Below the pieces are notes generated by a model. The model was not told the DNA's origin. It searched no databases and was given only the letters and a program-made list of their open reading frames with translations. DNA of 64,000 bases. Source: Sporolactobacillus sp. STSJ-5. GTDB lineage: Bacteria > Bacillota > Bacilli > Bacillales > Sporolactobacillaceae. The position numbers and the translations under genes are program-made. The stretch is taken from NCBI RefSeq assembly GCF_024385605.1, contig NZ_JANFOJ010000006.1:62001-126000 (forward strand), given 5' to 3'. Below are positions 18,130 to 28,500 of the stretch, in pieces. Positions within the stretch are counted from its first letter, which is position 1; each line of letters starts with the position of its first letter.

Positions 18130-18515
18130 TTTCATTGAGTAGGCGAACCCCATCGCTCCGACGGCATTGTTATTGGTAAAACAGGTCTTGTACGTTTGAT
18201 TGGGGTTCTTACCTTAAAGCGAGGATGTCGAGCTGCCTTTTTAAAGAATCGGTCATAAGCATTGGAAAGGTTCTTTAAACTATTCTGCAAGGCAAATTTG
18301 TCCGGTTCTTTGAGTCAGGGGAGGTCGTTCTTTAGCTGAGTGAGTGCTTTACTACTGATGGAACAAGAAAGTCCCTTACCGGTTTGCTCATAGGCCTTTT
18401 CCAACGATCAAGAAAATGGTTTTAGACAAATCGGCTGCTCCCAATGCTCTTGTTGATTAAGACTGCCTGTTCTTCCGTGGGATACAAGTCTAAATTTAAA
18501 GGCTCTTTGAATGAG
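18130..18515 (-). pseudogene. Decayed TnpB (IS200/IS605 OrfB) fragment
   Basis: The 675-base gap between sortase and the LPVTG protein holds a clear but broken TnpB N-terminal half. Reading the minus strand across frames gives IQRAFKFRL, LYPTEEQAVLINKSIGSSRF, NHFLDRWK, AYEQTGKG, LTQLKNDLP, then LKEPDKFALQNSLKNLSNAY and DRFFKKAARHPRFK. At least three frameshifts and stops (for instance at a Trp position in LP*LKE) break it. The catalytic RuvC half is missing: the sequence jumps from the N-terminal part to the element's right end at about 18030. It is a dead element with an internal deletion. Confidence 0.82.
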
Positions 18516-18543
18516 CACAGGTGTTCGATATTTATAAAAGAAG

Positions 18544-18582
18544 AGCGTCCTTATTCATGACTTAAGTCACGAGTAAGGACGC
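18544..18582 (-). terminator. Terminator of the LPVTG surface-protein gene
   Basis: GCGTCCTTACTCGTGACTT and its near-exact complement form a long hairpin (one or two mismatches) followed on the minus strand by TCTTCTTTTAT. It begins 14 bases after the stop of the 18597-21734 gene. Confidence 0.85.
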
Positions 18583-18596
18583 CCTACATCAATTGA

Positions 18597-21500
18597 TTAA
18601 CGCATTTTCTTTGTTTTTCTTCTTCCTGCATAACCGATGATGCCGGCAGAAAGAAGGAGGAACGCGCCGAACCAATACACCATTGAATGACTGCTGTCTC
18701 CGGTGACCGGCAGCGTGTTTTCTTTTGTCGGCACGGAATACTGTGTTTCCGCTAGAAAACCACGTTGCAATGCTGGTGCCTGCGTTACCTGATCCGTTGG
18801 TGTTTGACTGTCAGACTCAGAAGCAATCGGCTGATCCTGCACTTGTTCTTCGCCCATGACGCCGCGTTCAAGTGTTGGCGTCTGAGTTGGAACTGCCGGC
18901 GTTAACGGCTGAAGCGGAACGGTAGGCAGTGACGGCTGTAACGGCGTTGGTGGTGTCGGTGGAACCGGTGTCACCGTTTCAGGAATTCTTGTGTTTTCAA
19001 AAGTCACGTTTGCTGTCGGATCGCTTTGAGTCAAGGTTACTTGCTCTGTCTTAGACGACAGGACATAACCCGTTGGCGCTGTCTTTTCTACAAATCGATA
19101 CGTGCCTAATTCGAGTCCGCTCTGTTCAATTTCACCATTGTCATCAGTGGTCAGCGTGTACAGCGTAGTCCACTGTCCGTTATCAATCAGCTGCTGAAGC
19201 TCAAATACTGCTCCCTCCAGCGTTTGATCCGGATTCGCCGAATCTACTTTCTTCAACGATACCGAGCCAAAGACTTCTTCCGGAATCTTGGTATTTTCAA
19301 AGGTCACGTTTGCTGTCGGATCGCTTTGGGTCAAGGTTACTTGTTCTGTCTTAGATGACAGGACATAACCCGTTGGTGCTTTCGTTTCTACTAATCGGTA
19401 CGTTCCTAATTCGAGACCACTCTGTTCGATCTCGCCATTGTCATCGGTCGTCAGCGTGTACAGCGTAGTCCACTGTCCGTTATCAGTCAGTTGCTGAAGC
19501 TCGAATACTGCTCCCTCCAGCGTTTGATCCGGATTTGCCGAATCTACTTTCTTCAGTGATACCGAACCGAAAACTTCTTCCGGAATCTTGGTATTTTCAA
19601 AGGTCACGTTTGCTGTCGGATCGCTTTGAGTCAAGGTTACTTGCTCTGTCTTAGACGACAGGACATAACCCGTCGGCGCTGTCTTTTCTACAAATCGATA
19701 CGTGCCTAATTCGAGTCCGCTCTGTTCAATTTCACCATTGTCATCAGTGGTCAGCGTGTACAGCGTAGTCCACTGTCCGTTATCAATCAGCTGCTGAAGC
19801 TCAAATGCTGCTCCTTCCAGCGTTTGATCCGGATTCGCCGAATCTACTTTCTTCAGTGATACCGAGCCAAAGACTTCTTCCGTAATCTTGGTATTTTTGA
19901 CCGTAACTGTTTTTTCGTTGTCACCCTTGGTCAGATCAAAAGCCGGTGGATTGCTCCCTTTCTCATAACCGTCAGGCGCTTTTGTTTCCACTAATCGGTA
20001 CGTTCCTAATGGTAGATTGTCTTTTGATATCGTGCCGTCCGCTCCGGTAGTCAGTGTCGTCACCTTCGTCCAGCTGTCTCCGTCTTGTTTCTCTAGGTCG
20101 AATTCCGCTCCAGACAAAGTTTTATCCGGATCTGATGCATCCACTTTTTGCACCGTTAGCTTACCCAAAACCGGAATTTCCGTATTCTCTACTGTAATGG
20201 TTTTTTCGTTGTCGCCCTTGGTTAGATCAAATGGTGGTGAATTTTCTCCCTTCTCATAGCCTTCCGGCGCTTTTGTTTCGACTAGGCGGTAGGTTCCTAG
20301 TGGCAGATTATCTTTTGATATCGTGCCGTCCGCTCCGGTAGTCAGTGTCGTCACCTTCGTCCAGCTGTCTCCGTCTTGTTTCTCTAGGTCGAATTCTGCT
20401 CCAGACAAAGTTTTATCCGGATCTGATGCATCCACTTTTTGCACCGTTAGCTTACCCAAAACCGGAATTTCCGTATTCTCTACGGTGATGGTTTTTTCGT
20501 TGTCACCCTTGGTCAGATCAAAAGCCGGTGGATTGCTCCCTTTCTCATAACCGTCAGGCGCTTTTGTTTCGACTAGGCGGTAGGTTCCTAGTGGCAGATT
20601 ATCTTTTGATATCGTGCCGTCCGCACCGGTAGTCAGTGTCGTCACCTTCGTCCAGCTGTCTCCATCTTGTTTCTCAAGATCGAATTCTGCCCCAGACAAG
20701 TTTTTATCCGGATCTGTTGCATCTACCTTTTTCACGGTCACTTTCCCTAAAACAGTTGTCGGCGGAAGGGTCGGCTTGAAAAGGGCATAGTGGACCTCCA
20801 TGCTTCCGTTTGTATTAATAAAATTGTTTGCAACCAACGTACCGTTTAACTGTCCCCAGTTCGCATTAACCGTAGCCTTCGGAGCTAATATTGAGCCAAA
20901 GATCCCGATGGTACCTAAATTAATCGTTGTCGCGTCAGGAAAATTGAACACTATTTTAGTTGCTTGGCTGTCTCCATAACTCATTCCCGTGCCATGGTAA
21001 AACTGCTGTCCCCCAGGCCAATTGATCGTTGTACCTGTTATATTGATAATGATTGTTTTACCCCTAGGCACATCAAAATTCATTTCTCCAGCTTGATTAA
21101 ATTCCGAAGAAGGCAATGAAAAAACAACAAAGTCTGAACTTCCGCTATAGCTGAACGTCAATCTGTTGCCTGATTTATTGATCACTCCGTTCGGTTGGGA
21201 AACCGTATAGCCCTGATAACTTTGACTTATCCCAATCAGCTGCGTCCTCGCTTCAGCGAAACTAGCGACCTGATTATCTATAAAATCTTGAACATCAGCA
21301 ACTTTTTTATCGGTCAATTGCTTCGCACGTAAATAATCACTTACATCAATGATCGGTGCGGGCCCGCCGTTTTCGCCAATAACAAATCGGCCCTTCAATT
21401 CCCCGTTATTGTAGTGCAGCTCATTTCCTACCACTAGATTCACATCATTATTGTTACTTAGCTTCGAAGCAATACCATAACTGCTCACATTTAACACATT

Positions 21501-21734
21501 GCCAACCGCCAATCGTCCTTCCGAATCGGTATTTGGCATGGTCATGTTATTCAGAATAAACGCATTAAAATGACTTGCTACTCCTAATGAGTGATTCATA
21601 TCAATTGGCGCCGAGGGTTCAGCAGCATATGCCTTTTGACTATGAACTGTGCCATTGATGATCAATGATAGAAACAGGGTCGCGACAACAAATTTTCTTA
21701 ATCCGAGCAACACTCTTTTCTCCTGTGTCTGCAT
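18597..21734 (-). CDS. LPXTG surface protein with choice-of-anchor A domain and six CnaB repeats
   Basis: The 1045-residue protein has a signal peptide ending AKAYAA-like (about residue 38), a choice-of-anchor A/ice-binding-like adhesive domain (about 43-325, ending in GSILAPKATVNANWGQLNG), six CnaB/SpaA stalk domains (about 330-916) and a Pro-rich wall spacer. It ends with LPVTG, a membrane helix and a basic tail. The stalk is two families: three copies of about 97 residues (KKVDATDPDKNLSGAEF type) then three of 100 residues (KKVDSANPDQTLEGA type). CnaB domains usually carry Lys-Asn bonds guided by the Glu in ETKAP; the last type sometimes has EKTAP. The ATG at 21734 follows AAGGGGAG; the frame is open to 21863. 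It is the likely substrate of the nearby sortase. Confidence 0.92.
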   Translation of the reverse strand: MQTQEKRVLLGLRKFVVATLFLSLIINGTVHSQKAYAAEPSAPIDMNHSLGVASHFNAFILNNMTMPNTDSEGRLAVGNVLNVSSYGIASKLSNNNDVNLVVGNELHYNNGELKGRFVIGENGGPAPIIDVSDYLRAKQLTDKKVADVQDFIDNQVASFAEARTQLIGISQSYQGYTVSQPNGVINKSGNRLTFSYSGSSDFVVFSLPSSEFNQAGEMNFDVPRGKTIIINITGTTINWPGGQQFYHGTGMSYGDSQATKIVFNFPDATTINLGTIGIFGSILAPKATVNANWGQLNGTLVANNFINTNGSMEVHYALFKPTLPPTTVLGKVTVKKVDATDPDKNLSGAEFDLEKQDGDSWTKVTTLTTGADGTISKDNLPLGTYRLVETKAPDGYEKGSNPPAFDLTKGDNEKTITVENTEIPVLGKLTVQKVDASDPDKTLSGAEFDLEKQDGDSWTKVTTLTTGADGTISKDNLPLGTYRLVETKAPEGYEKGENSPPFDLTKGDNEKTITVENTEIPVLGKLTVQKVDASDPDKTLSGAEFDLEKQDGDSWTKVTTLTTGADGTISKDNLPLGTYRLVETKAPDGYEKGSNPPAFDLTKGDNEKTVTVKNTKITEEVFGSVSLKKVDSANPDQTLEGAAFELQQLIDNGQWTTLYTLTTDDNGEIEQSGLELGTYRFVEKTAPTGYVLSSKTEQVTLTQSDPTANVTFENTKIPEEVFGSVSLKKVDSANPDQTLEGAVFELQQLTDNGQWTTLYTLTTDDNGEIEQSGLELGTYRLVETKAPTGYVLSSKTEQVTLTQSDPTANVTFENTKIPEEVFGSVSLKKVDSANPDQTLEGAVFELQQLIDNGQWTTLYTLTTDDNGEIEQSGLELGTYRFVEKTAPTGYVLSSKTEQVTLTQSDPTANVTFENTRIPETVTPVPPTPPTPLQPSLPTVPLQPLTPAVPTQTPTLERGVMGEEQVQDQPIASESDSQTPTDQVTQAPALQRGFLAETQYSVPTKENTLPVTGDSSHSMVYWFGAFLLLSAGIIGYAGRRKTKKMR
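18986..20745 (-). repeat. Tandem CnaB-coding DNA repeats (3 x 300 bp and 3 x 291 bp)
   Basis: Within the LPVTG gene, the stretch at about 18986-19885 is three near-identical 300-bp units, and 19886-20745 is about three 291-bp units. Matching phrases recur exactly 300 or 291 bases apart, for example CACGTTTGCTGTCGGA ending at 19020, 19320 and 19620. Identity at synonymous sites is so high that recent duplication or gene conversion is likely, and repeat number may vary among strains. Confidence 0.92.
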
Positions 21735-22039
21735 CGTTCTCCCCTTCTTTCCTTCCGAACTCTTATTCATAGAAAAAAATAGTTGCATGACGTTTTCTTC
21801 ACCGTTTATGTGACAGCATTTAGATTTTATCTTCATCAATGCCCAGAATAAAAAGCTATGCATTCGTACAGGAAGATATTCTTCTTAATTCAGAACTCAT
21901 GGCAAGGTTCGTAAAATTACAGAAAATTTCCCCTATGACTAATTACCCATTTATTTGATTATTAAAACGGACTTTTTTTTCTTTTTATTTTGTGAAAAGT
22001 GTTTGCTCATGCAGCATAAAAAAAGTGATTCTAAAGATT

Positions 22040-22530
22040 AGAAAAACCGGGCAAAAAGCGCCCGGTCCTTACTTCCGCAGGATGCGGTGACTTCGACGTT
22101 GCTCATGACATGTGAGTGCTGTTAGTCGAAGTTCCCTTATACTTAGCGAAAGTTCCCTTGCATATGAAAGTTCCTTCATCTCACTTCTGTTTCATTAAGC
22201 ATTCTGGTTTCTTCAAGTAACAGTAAAATAAGCGGAGATTTTCCGGTTATTTGCATCATGGAGCTTATTTCGCCGGTAAATAAGGGTAATTTTTCCGCCT
22301 ATACTAAGCAAAACCCTCCATTTTCACGCTTTTCGATTCGATAAGCGGAATTCCTCCGTCTATTTAAGCTATTTTTCCGTTCGTTTTCTAAATAAGGGTA
22401 ATTTCTCCGTCTATTTATCAGATTGGACGCTTAACTTGATCGCCTAACCGATAGTGCGGATTGGAAATCAGCAGCTTACCCTATCGCCGTACCAACAGGG
22501 CAAAATCTTATACTCCCTTTACTTGTTAAA
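22040..22530. repeat. Dispersed intergenic repeat, copy A
   Basis: The 842-base gap between the two LPXTG genes is mostly this noncoding element. It opens with a hairpin (ACCGGGC/GCCCGGT) followed by CCTTACTTCCGCAGGA, also at the start of copy C. It has four short imperfect palindromic motifs of the type AATAAGCGGAATTTTTCCG (near 22232, 22275, 22340 and 22387) and ends with GGCAAAATCTTATAC and an A run against the terminator of the next gene. Related copies are at 37675-38040 and 44609-45295. No coding frame or known mobile-element protein is present. Bases 21735-22040 hold the leader of the LPVTG gene, with nothing else clear. Confidence 0.85.
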
Positions 22531-22565
22531 AAAACTCCCGATCAGACAATCCTGATCAGGAGTTC
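22530..22565 (-). terminator. Terminator of the 2305-residue adhesin gene
   Basis: AACTCC-t-GATCAG pairs with CTGATC-g-GGAGTT on the minus strand, followed by a run of T. It starts 12 bases after the stop, and copy A of the dispersed repeat begins immediately beyond it. Confidence 0.9.
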
Positions 22566-22576
22566 TTAAAAATCTA

Positions 22577-25500
22577 TTAATCATGTTTTCTTCGAGACAA
22601 TGCAGCGATCGAGCCTCCGCCAAGCAAGAGCATAATACCAATGAGCATCGTGAGCAGATCGTTGGTATCGCCGGTCGTCGGTAGGTTCTTATTATTCTTT
22701 GGCGCTGATGTTTCTTCGAGCCCTAACTGTCCTCGCTCGATTTTCGCACCGGTTTGCGATTTAGCCGTTGGTTCAGACTTCGGTGTTCCGCCACCTTGTT
22801 GTTCAGCATCAACTCCGCGGTCAATAACCGGAATTGCTTTGTTAAGTGCTGTGACTTCAACCGGCTTCGACTGACCTTTAGCTACTGTGAATGGGATCGG
22901 TGTCGCATCAAGCTGATACCCTTTCGGCGCTTTAACCTCTATGAACTGGTAATCTCCAGGTGCCAGCCCTTTCACAAGGAATTCACCTTGGTCATCCGTC
23001 GTCCAGATCGCAGGCAAATCCTTGCCATTTGAATCTTTCGTAACCGGATTTCCTTTACTGTCTTGGAGCTTAAATTCTGCTCCTTTCAGCACGGCATTCT
23101 TATCGTTTGCATCCACTTTTGTCAGTTTCACATCACCCGGCGTCAGCTTGTTCGTCGCCGTGATTTCTATGGCTTTCTGATCCGTTCGGGTCACCTTGAA
23201 TGGAATCGGTGTTATATCCAGATCATAACTAGCCGGTGCCTTGGTTTCGATGAACTGATAGTCACCTTCAGGCAAATTATTTAAGGTGAACTGCCCATGC
23301 TCATCCGTTGTCCAGATGTCCTTCAGTTTGTTTCCGTTGGCATCTTTCGTCACCACATCTCCATTACTATCAACGAGCTTGAATTCCGCGCCCTTCAAAA
23401 CAGCGTCTTGATCATTTTTATCAACCTTGGTCAAGATAACACTGTTTACATCGTTTGTTTTTGTCAGCTTCACGACTGCCGGCTTGCCTTGATCTTCACT
23501 CTGAATGGTGAACGTCTTTGGCGAAGCATCAAGCAGGTAACCATTTGGCGCTTTCGTTTCGACAAATTGATAATCGCCCGGCGCAAGTCCATCCGCCTTG
23601 ATCAAGCCGTCAGCATTAGAAGTTAATCCTTCATGGACTACTTTTCCATCCTTATCGACGAGGTTGAATACCGCTCCTTCAAGGCCGTTTCCATCAGAAT
23701 CAACCTTTGTCAGTTCGACGGATCCTTTGTAGTTGACCGCGTTACCCGCTGTTATAACAGTTGGTACGCCTTTTGCATGATCTGCAATCTCAAAATCAAT
23801 CTTAGTTTTGTTCAAAACATAGCCTTCAGGTGCCTTGGTTTCTTCAAAACTATATTTGCCAGGTTTAAGATTCTCTGCCGTGACTTTACCGTCTTTATCC
23901 GATTTCAAGTGTTCTTGAACAGGATTGCTATCTGCATCGACAATCTTGAACTCCGCTCCTTCAAGACCATTGCCGTTAGAATCCACTTTTGTTAATTCAA
24001 CAGATCCCTGATAGTTAATTGCATCCGGTGCCTTGACCGTTACCGGTTTCCCGAGAGCCGTTTTCGGAATCTCGAAGTCAATCGTTTCATCGTTCAAAAG
24101 GTAGCCTTCCGGCGCTTTTGTTTCGACAAAACTATATTTACCAGGCTTCAGGCCGTTAGCACTCACCTTGCCATTTTCGTCTGAAGTTAAATGCTGACGA
24201 ACTGCTTTTCCTTTGGCTTTGGCTTTGATAATCTTAAATTCTGCGCCTTTCAAGCCTTTTCCACTTGGATCCACTTTCGTTAATTCAACAGAACCCTTGT
24301 AGTTTTTCAACTTGCCGGCCTTAACAACAACAGGCTTTCCTGAAGCTTCATCCTTGATTTCAAAAGCAATTTTGGTCTCGTTCAAAACATAACCCTTTGG
24401 TGCTTTCGTTTCGACAAAGAAGTATTTGCCTGGTGCGAGATTTTCTGCTTTCACTTTGCCGTCCGCACCGGAGATCAGCTTCTTCTGAATGATTGTTTCT
24501 CCATCATCTTTGACTACATTGAATACGGCACCTTCAAGTCCGTTACCCTTCTTATCAACTTTCTTGAGTATCGCCGTTCCTGTAAAGTTCTTCAGTTTCC
24601 CGACTTTAACTGCGGCAGGCTGCCCAGCTGCTTCATCCTTGATTTCAAACTTTATCTTATCCGTATTCAATACATAGCCCTTTGGCGCCTTGGTTTCAAC
24701 AAAGTAATAGGTGCCTGGTTCGAGATCTTCAGCCTTCACAATGCCGGCATTGTTCGATTTCAAACCTTCTTTAATAATGGTCGTTCCATCCTCAGCAACA
24801 ACGTTGAATATTGCACCTTTAAGCGGATCGCCTTTTTTATCAATTTTCTTCAACACAGCGGAGCCTTTATAATTCTTCGCTTTACCGGCGTTTACCGCCT
24901 TAGGTTCGTTTTTCGCGGAATCCTTGATTGTAAAATCAATTTTATCCGTATTTAAAACGTAACCGGTTGGTGCTTTCGTCTCGACAAATTGATAGCTCCC
25001 CGGCGCAAGTCCATCCGCTTGGACAATACCATCGGCATTCGACTTCAGATTTTCCTGAATCAACTTTCCATCGGTATCAATGATCTTAAATTCTGCTCCT
25101 TCAAGACCATTGCCGTCCTTATCAATCTTCTTCAGAACAACGGATCCTTTGTAGTTGATCGCATATTCTGCCGTGACGATTGTCGGTTTTTCCAGTGCTT
25201 CCTTCACAATCTTAAATCCGATTTTCTTCGTATTAATCAGATAGCCGTCCGGAGCTTTCGTTTCAACAAAGTAGTATTTCCCAGGTGCCAGTGTTTCTTT
25301 GCTTTGGACGATACCATCCTTGTCAGAAGTCAGACCTTCCTGCACTGTATTTCCATCTTTATCAACGATGCTGAAGATCGCGTCCTTCAGTCCATGACCC
25401 TCGCTATCAGTTTTGGTCAACTTCGCGCTGCCTTGATAATCTGTAAGCGTTCCAGCGTTGACATCAGGCAACTGATTGTTCGCGTTCTTCGTTACCGTAA

Positions 25501-28500
25501 ATTCGATTGTTTTTGTGTTAATCAGATAACCGGACGGTGCTTGAGTCTCTGTTAAGTGATAGTTGCCAGCAGGCAATCCGGTGAGCACTACCTTCCCATC
25601 ACTGCCGCTCGTAATATCTGAACCGTAGTCATATGGAACATACACACCGCCTATACTTTGTTCCAGCTTGAAGGTCGCGCCCGGAAGCAGTTTCCCATCA
25701 GCGTCTTGTTTAGTCAATGTGACTTTATTCTGCTTATCAACAATCGTTGTATACGTGCCGTCCAAAGTTGAATCCGCATTAATTGCCACAGGGATTCCAG
25801 CGACAAGTGCATCGCTAATCGTATAGCCGTTTGGTGCCTGAACCTCTTTTAGAACATAATCGCCATAGCGGATATTTCCAAAGGTCAAGGTACCCGTTGC
25901 ATCAGTTGTTCCCGTACGCAGTAGCTGCGTGTTGTCCTTATCCCACAATTCAAACACTGCACCCGGGAGAATTTGTCCGAGCTCTCCATTTTTCAGAATA
26001 CGCAACGTACCTTTTACACCGGTCGCAGAACCGCCGCCGGTTGAAATTGCAACCGGGATCTTTTGCGTCGTATCTTGAGTGACTGTCTGCACATTGTCGC
26101 CGCTGATTTTCACTTGGTTTGTGACATCATCACTTGAGCCGGCAATATTAATGATCGAACGATATTGAACAGCATACGCGCGATCAATATGTTGGTAGTC
26201 ACCAATGAATTTCAGTACGAATTGCTGCTTGCCTGTTACGTTATCTGTCGTAATTGTTAATGTGTAATCTTTGTCCCGCTTCAACTCTTTATCTGTATTC
26301 GGATCAAGGTTTCCATTCGTAATTGTCGCACCACTGCTATCATACTTGGCCTCATAAACATGGAATGAATTTTCATCCAAAATCTGATTATCAGACGGAT
26401 CATCGGTAACTGTTACATCATCCAGTGCGGACTGACTTGGATTGACGTTGACAAACCAATTGACATAATTTCCACTTTGTGCGCCATTCTTGGTGACTAA
26501 CTTGCCGCCATTCGTAATTGATACTGTTCCTGTAATCTGTCGATCAGGATGTCCTTCGTTATGATAAGTGGCAATATTCGTGTAGCTGCTTGCGCCATTA
26601 ACGACTAGGCCATCCAATGATGTCTTGAACACAACCATGTATTGATTGGTATCATCGACGCCTGTTTTAAATTTCACAGTCAACGTTTTATTGTTGTCTG
26701 CAGACGGTTCAGTGACCTCATATTTTGAAGGGTCAAGTTCCGATCCTTCTTTAATCGATCCGCCTGAATTGATCGTGTAACTTTTCACGACTACCGAACC
26801 GGAGACAAATTTCTGATTGCCGGTGATTGGGTCCGTGATCGATGCATTATTGGCCTTTTCGCCGTTGTAGTTGACCCCAACCTTCCATGTTATGACTTTA
26901 TTCACTGCGTTATAGGTACCATTTTTAAAACCGTTGAATTGGGTTTGATTATTGACATCGAAATCGGCACTTGCATCATTTGTTCGATCGTTACCATATT
27001 GGTCGGTCCATGTTGCCGTTGCTGAATTTTTCACATTCTTTTGGTTCGAAAAGTCAACATTAAAATGGGTTGAATAGGAAATTGTAAATTTGCTGCTCGT
27101 TTTCGCGTAATCGTCGCCGATGAAGGCAATCTTAAAACCTGCATTATTATCTTTAGTCTCGAGCGTGTAATCCTCGCCCTCGGTCAGATCTTTATCATTT
27201 GTTTCATCATGAATTTTAAGTGACCCAGCGACTAATGACTGTGCACCGCTAACAAAAGTATCATCCAGCTTCCAATCGTTCATTTCATACTTATTTTTAT
27301 TAATCGTCAAATGCCAAGTAGCAGTTTTGTCTGTATAATTTACATCCTTGCTGGAATCAATGGTTTTAGTAATATTCTGCTGTGTCGCTTCACCAGTTGA
27401 ACCCCCGCTGCTTCCGGTTCCGGTGTTTACGTCATTTTTATATTTTGTCGGATTTTCAATAATCACGCCATCTTTAACTTTGGTCTGATAGGTGATGACA
27501 TAAGCCGATGTTACCTTGTCATTGAAATGAATGGTAAAGCCGGTGCTTGTTTTTTCAAGCGTATAGTCCGTGCCTTCCTTAAGCGTATCGCCAAGCTTAG
27601 GTGTCGTTCCGTCAAACGAATCAACTTTCTGTATTTTTAATCCGTCCACTAATTGCAAATCAGCTGAATTGAAGTTGTCGGTGATTGTCGCGTCCTTTTG
27701 GGCGATTTCTTTCTCACCAAAATTGTAGTTAATTTGCCAGCTGAAGGTCTGCGAGTCACCGTCGTAACCGGTGTTTGACTTTTCAACTGTTTTTCCATAA
27801 TTCGCAGTGACAGAGGCTTCAGCTGGAATGGCGTCAAATTCATTTCCGCCAAATGTTGCATGATTAGTAAACGTGACTTCGCCGCCATCATCCGGCTTCG
27901 CTGAATTATTAATACTAGTGGTATAAACTAAACGATAAGCAGTATTAATCGGTTCTTTAAAGGTAACATTTCCATTTGAATCAACATCATATTCAGATGG
28001 ATCTACCTTATCGCCCTGTGTGACCTTGCCGTCAATCGCCACATCCAGCTGATAGACCTGAACGGATTTGAAGGTTAACCCATCTGGAAAGTCCTCTGTC
28101 ACTTTGGCATTTGTTACCTTTTCTAATTCTTTATTCACATCGACATTCCATGTGGCCTGAGTTGGATTCAAACCGCTATCCAATGCACCTGTTTTATCAA
28201 TCGTGCTTTTTACATCTGGTTTAAAATGTACCGTTACGATCGGTGAATCGCTGTTTATAGGAAATTTGATTTGCTGATCAACCGGGCCTGTGATTTCTTT
28301 TTCATCAAATTCGGTATTCACATACAGGGTTCCATGTACATTCGAATTTTCCTTCACTTGATCATTGAAGGTCATGACCACATGGCCGTTCATATCCACA
28401 GTGAATGTACCATAATCACCCAGCGTTCCATTAATATCATTTTGCATTTTAAAAACGTCTGGGAGATCAAATTCATATGTGTCTCCAGCGTTAATCGTCG

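Noticed and set aside
22040-22530. Group IIC intron remnants, which also insert after terminators
   Set aside because: No domain V-like hairpin, no intron-encoded protein fragment and no GUGYG start are visible in any of the three repeat copies.
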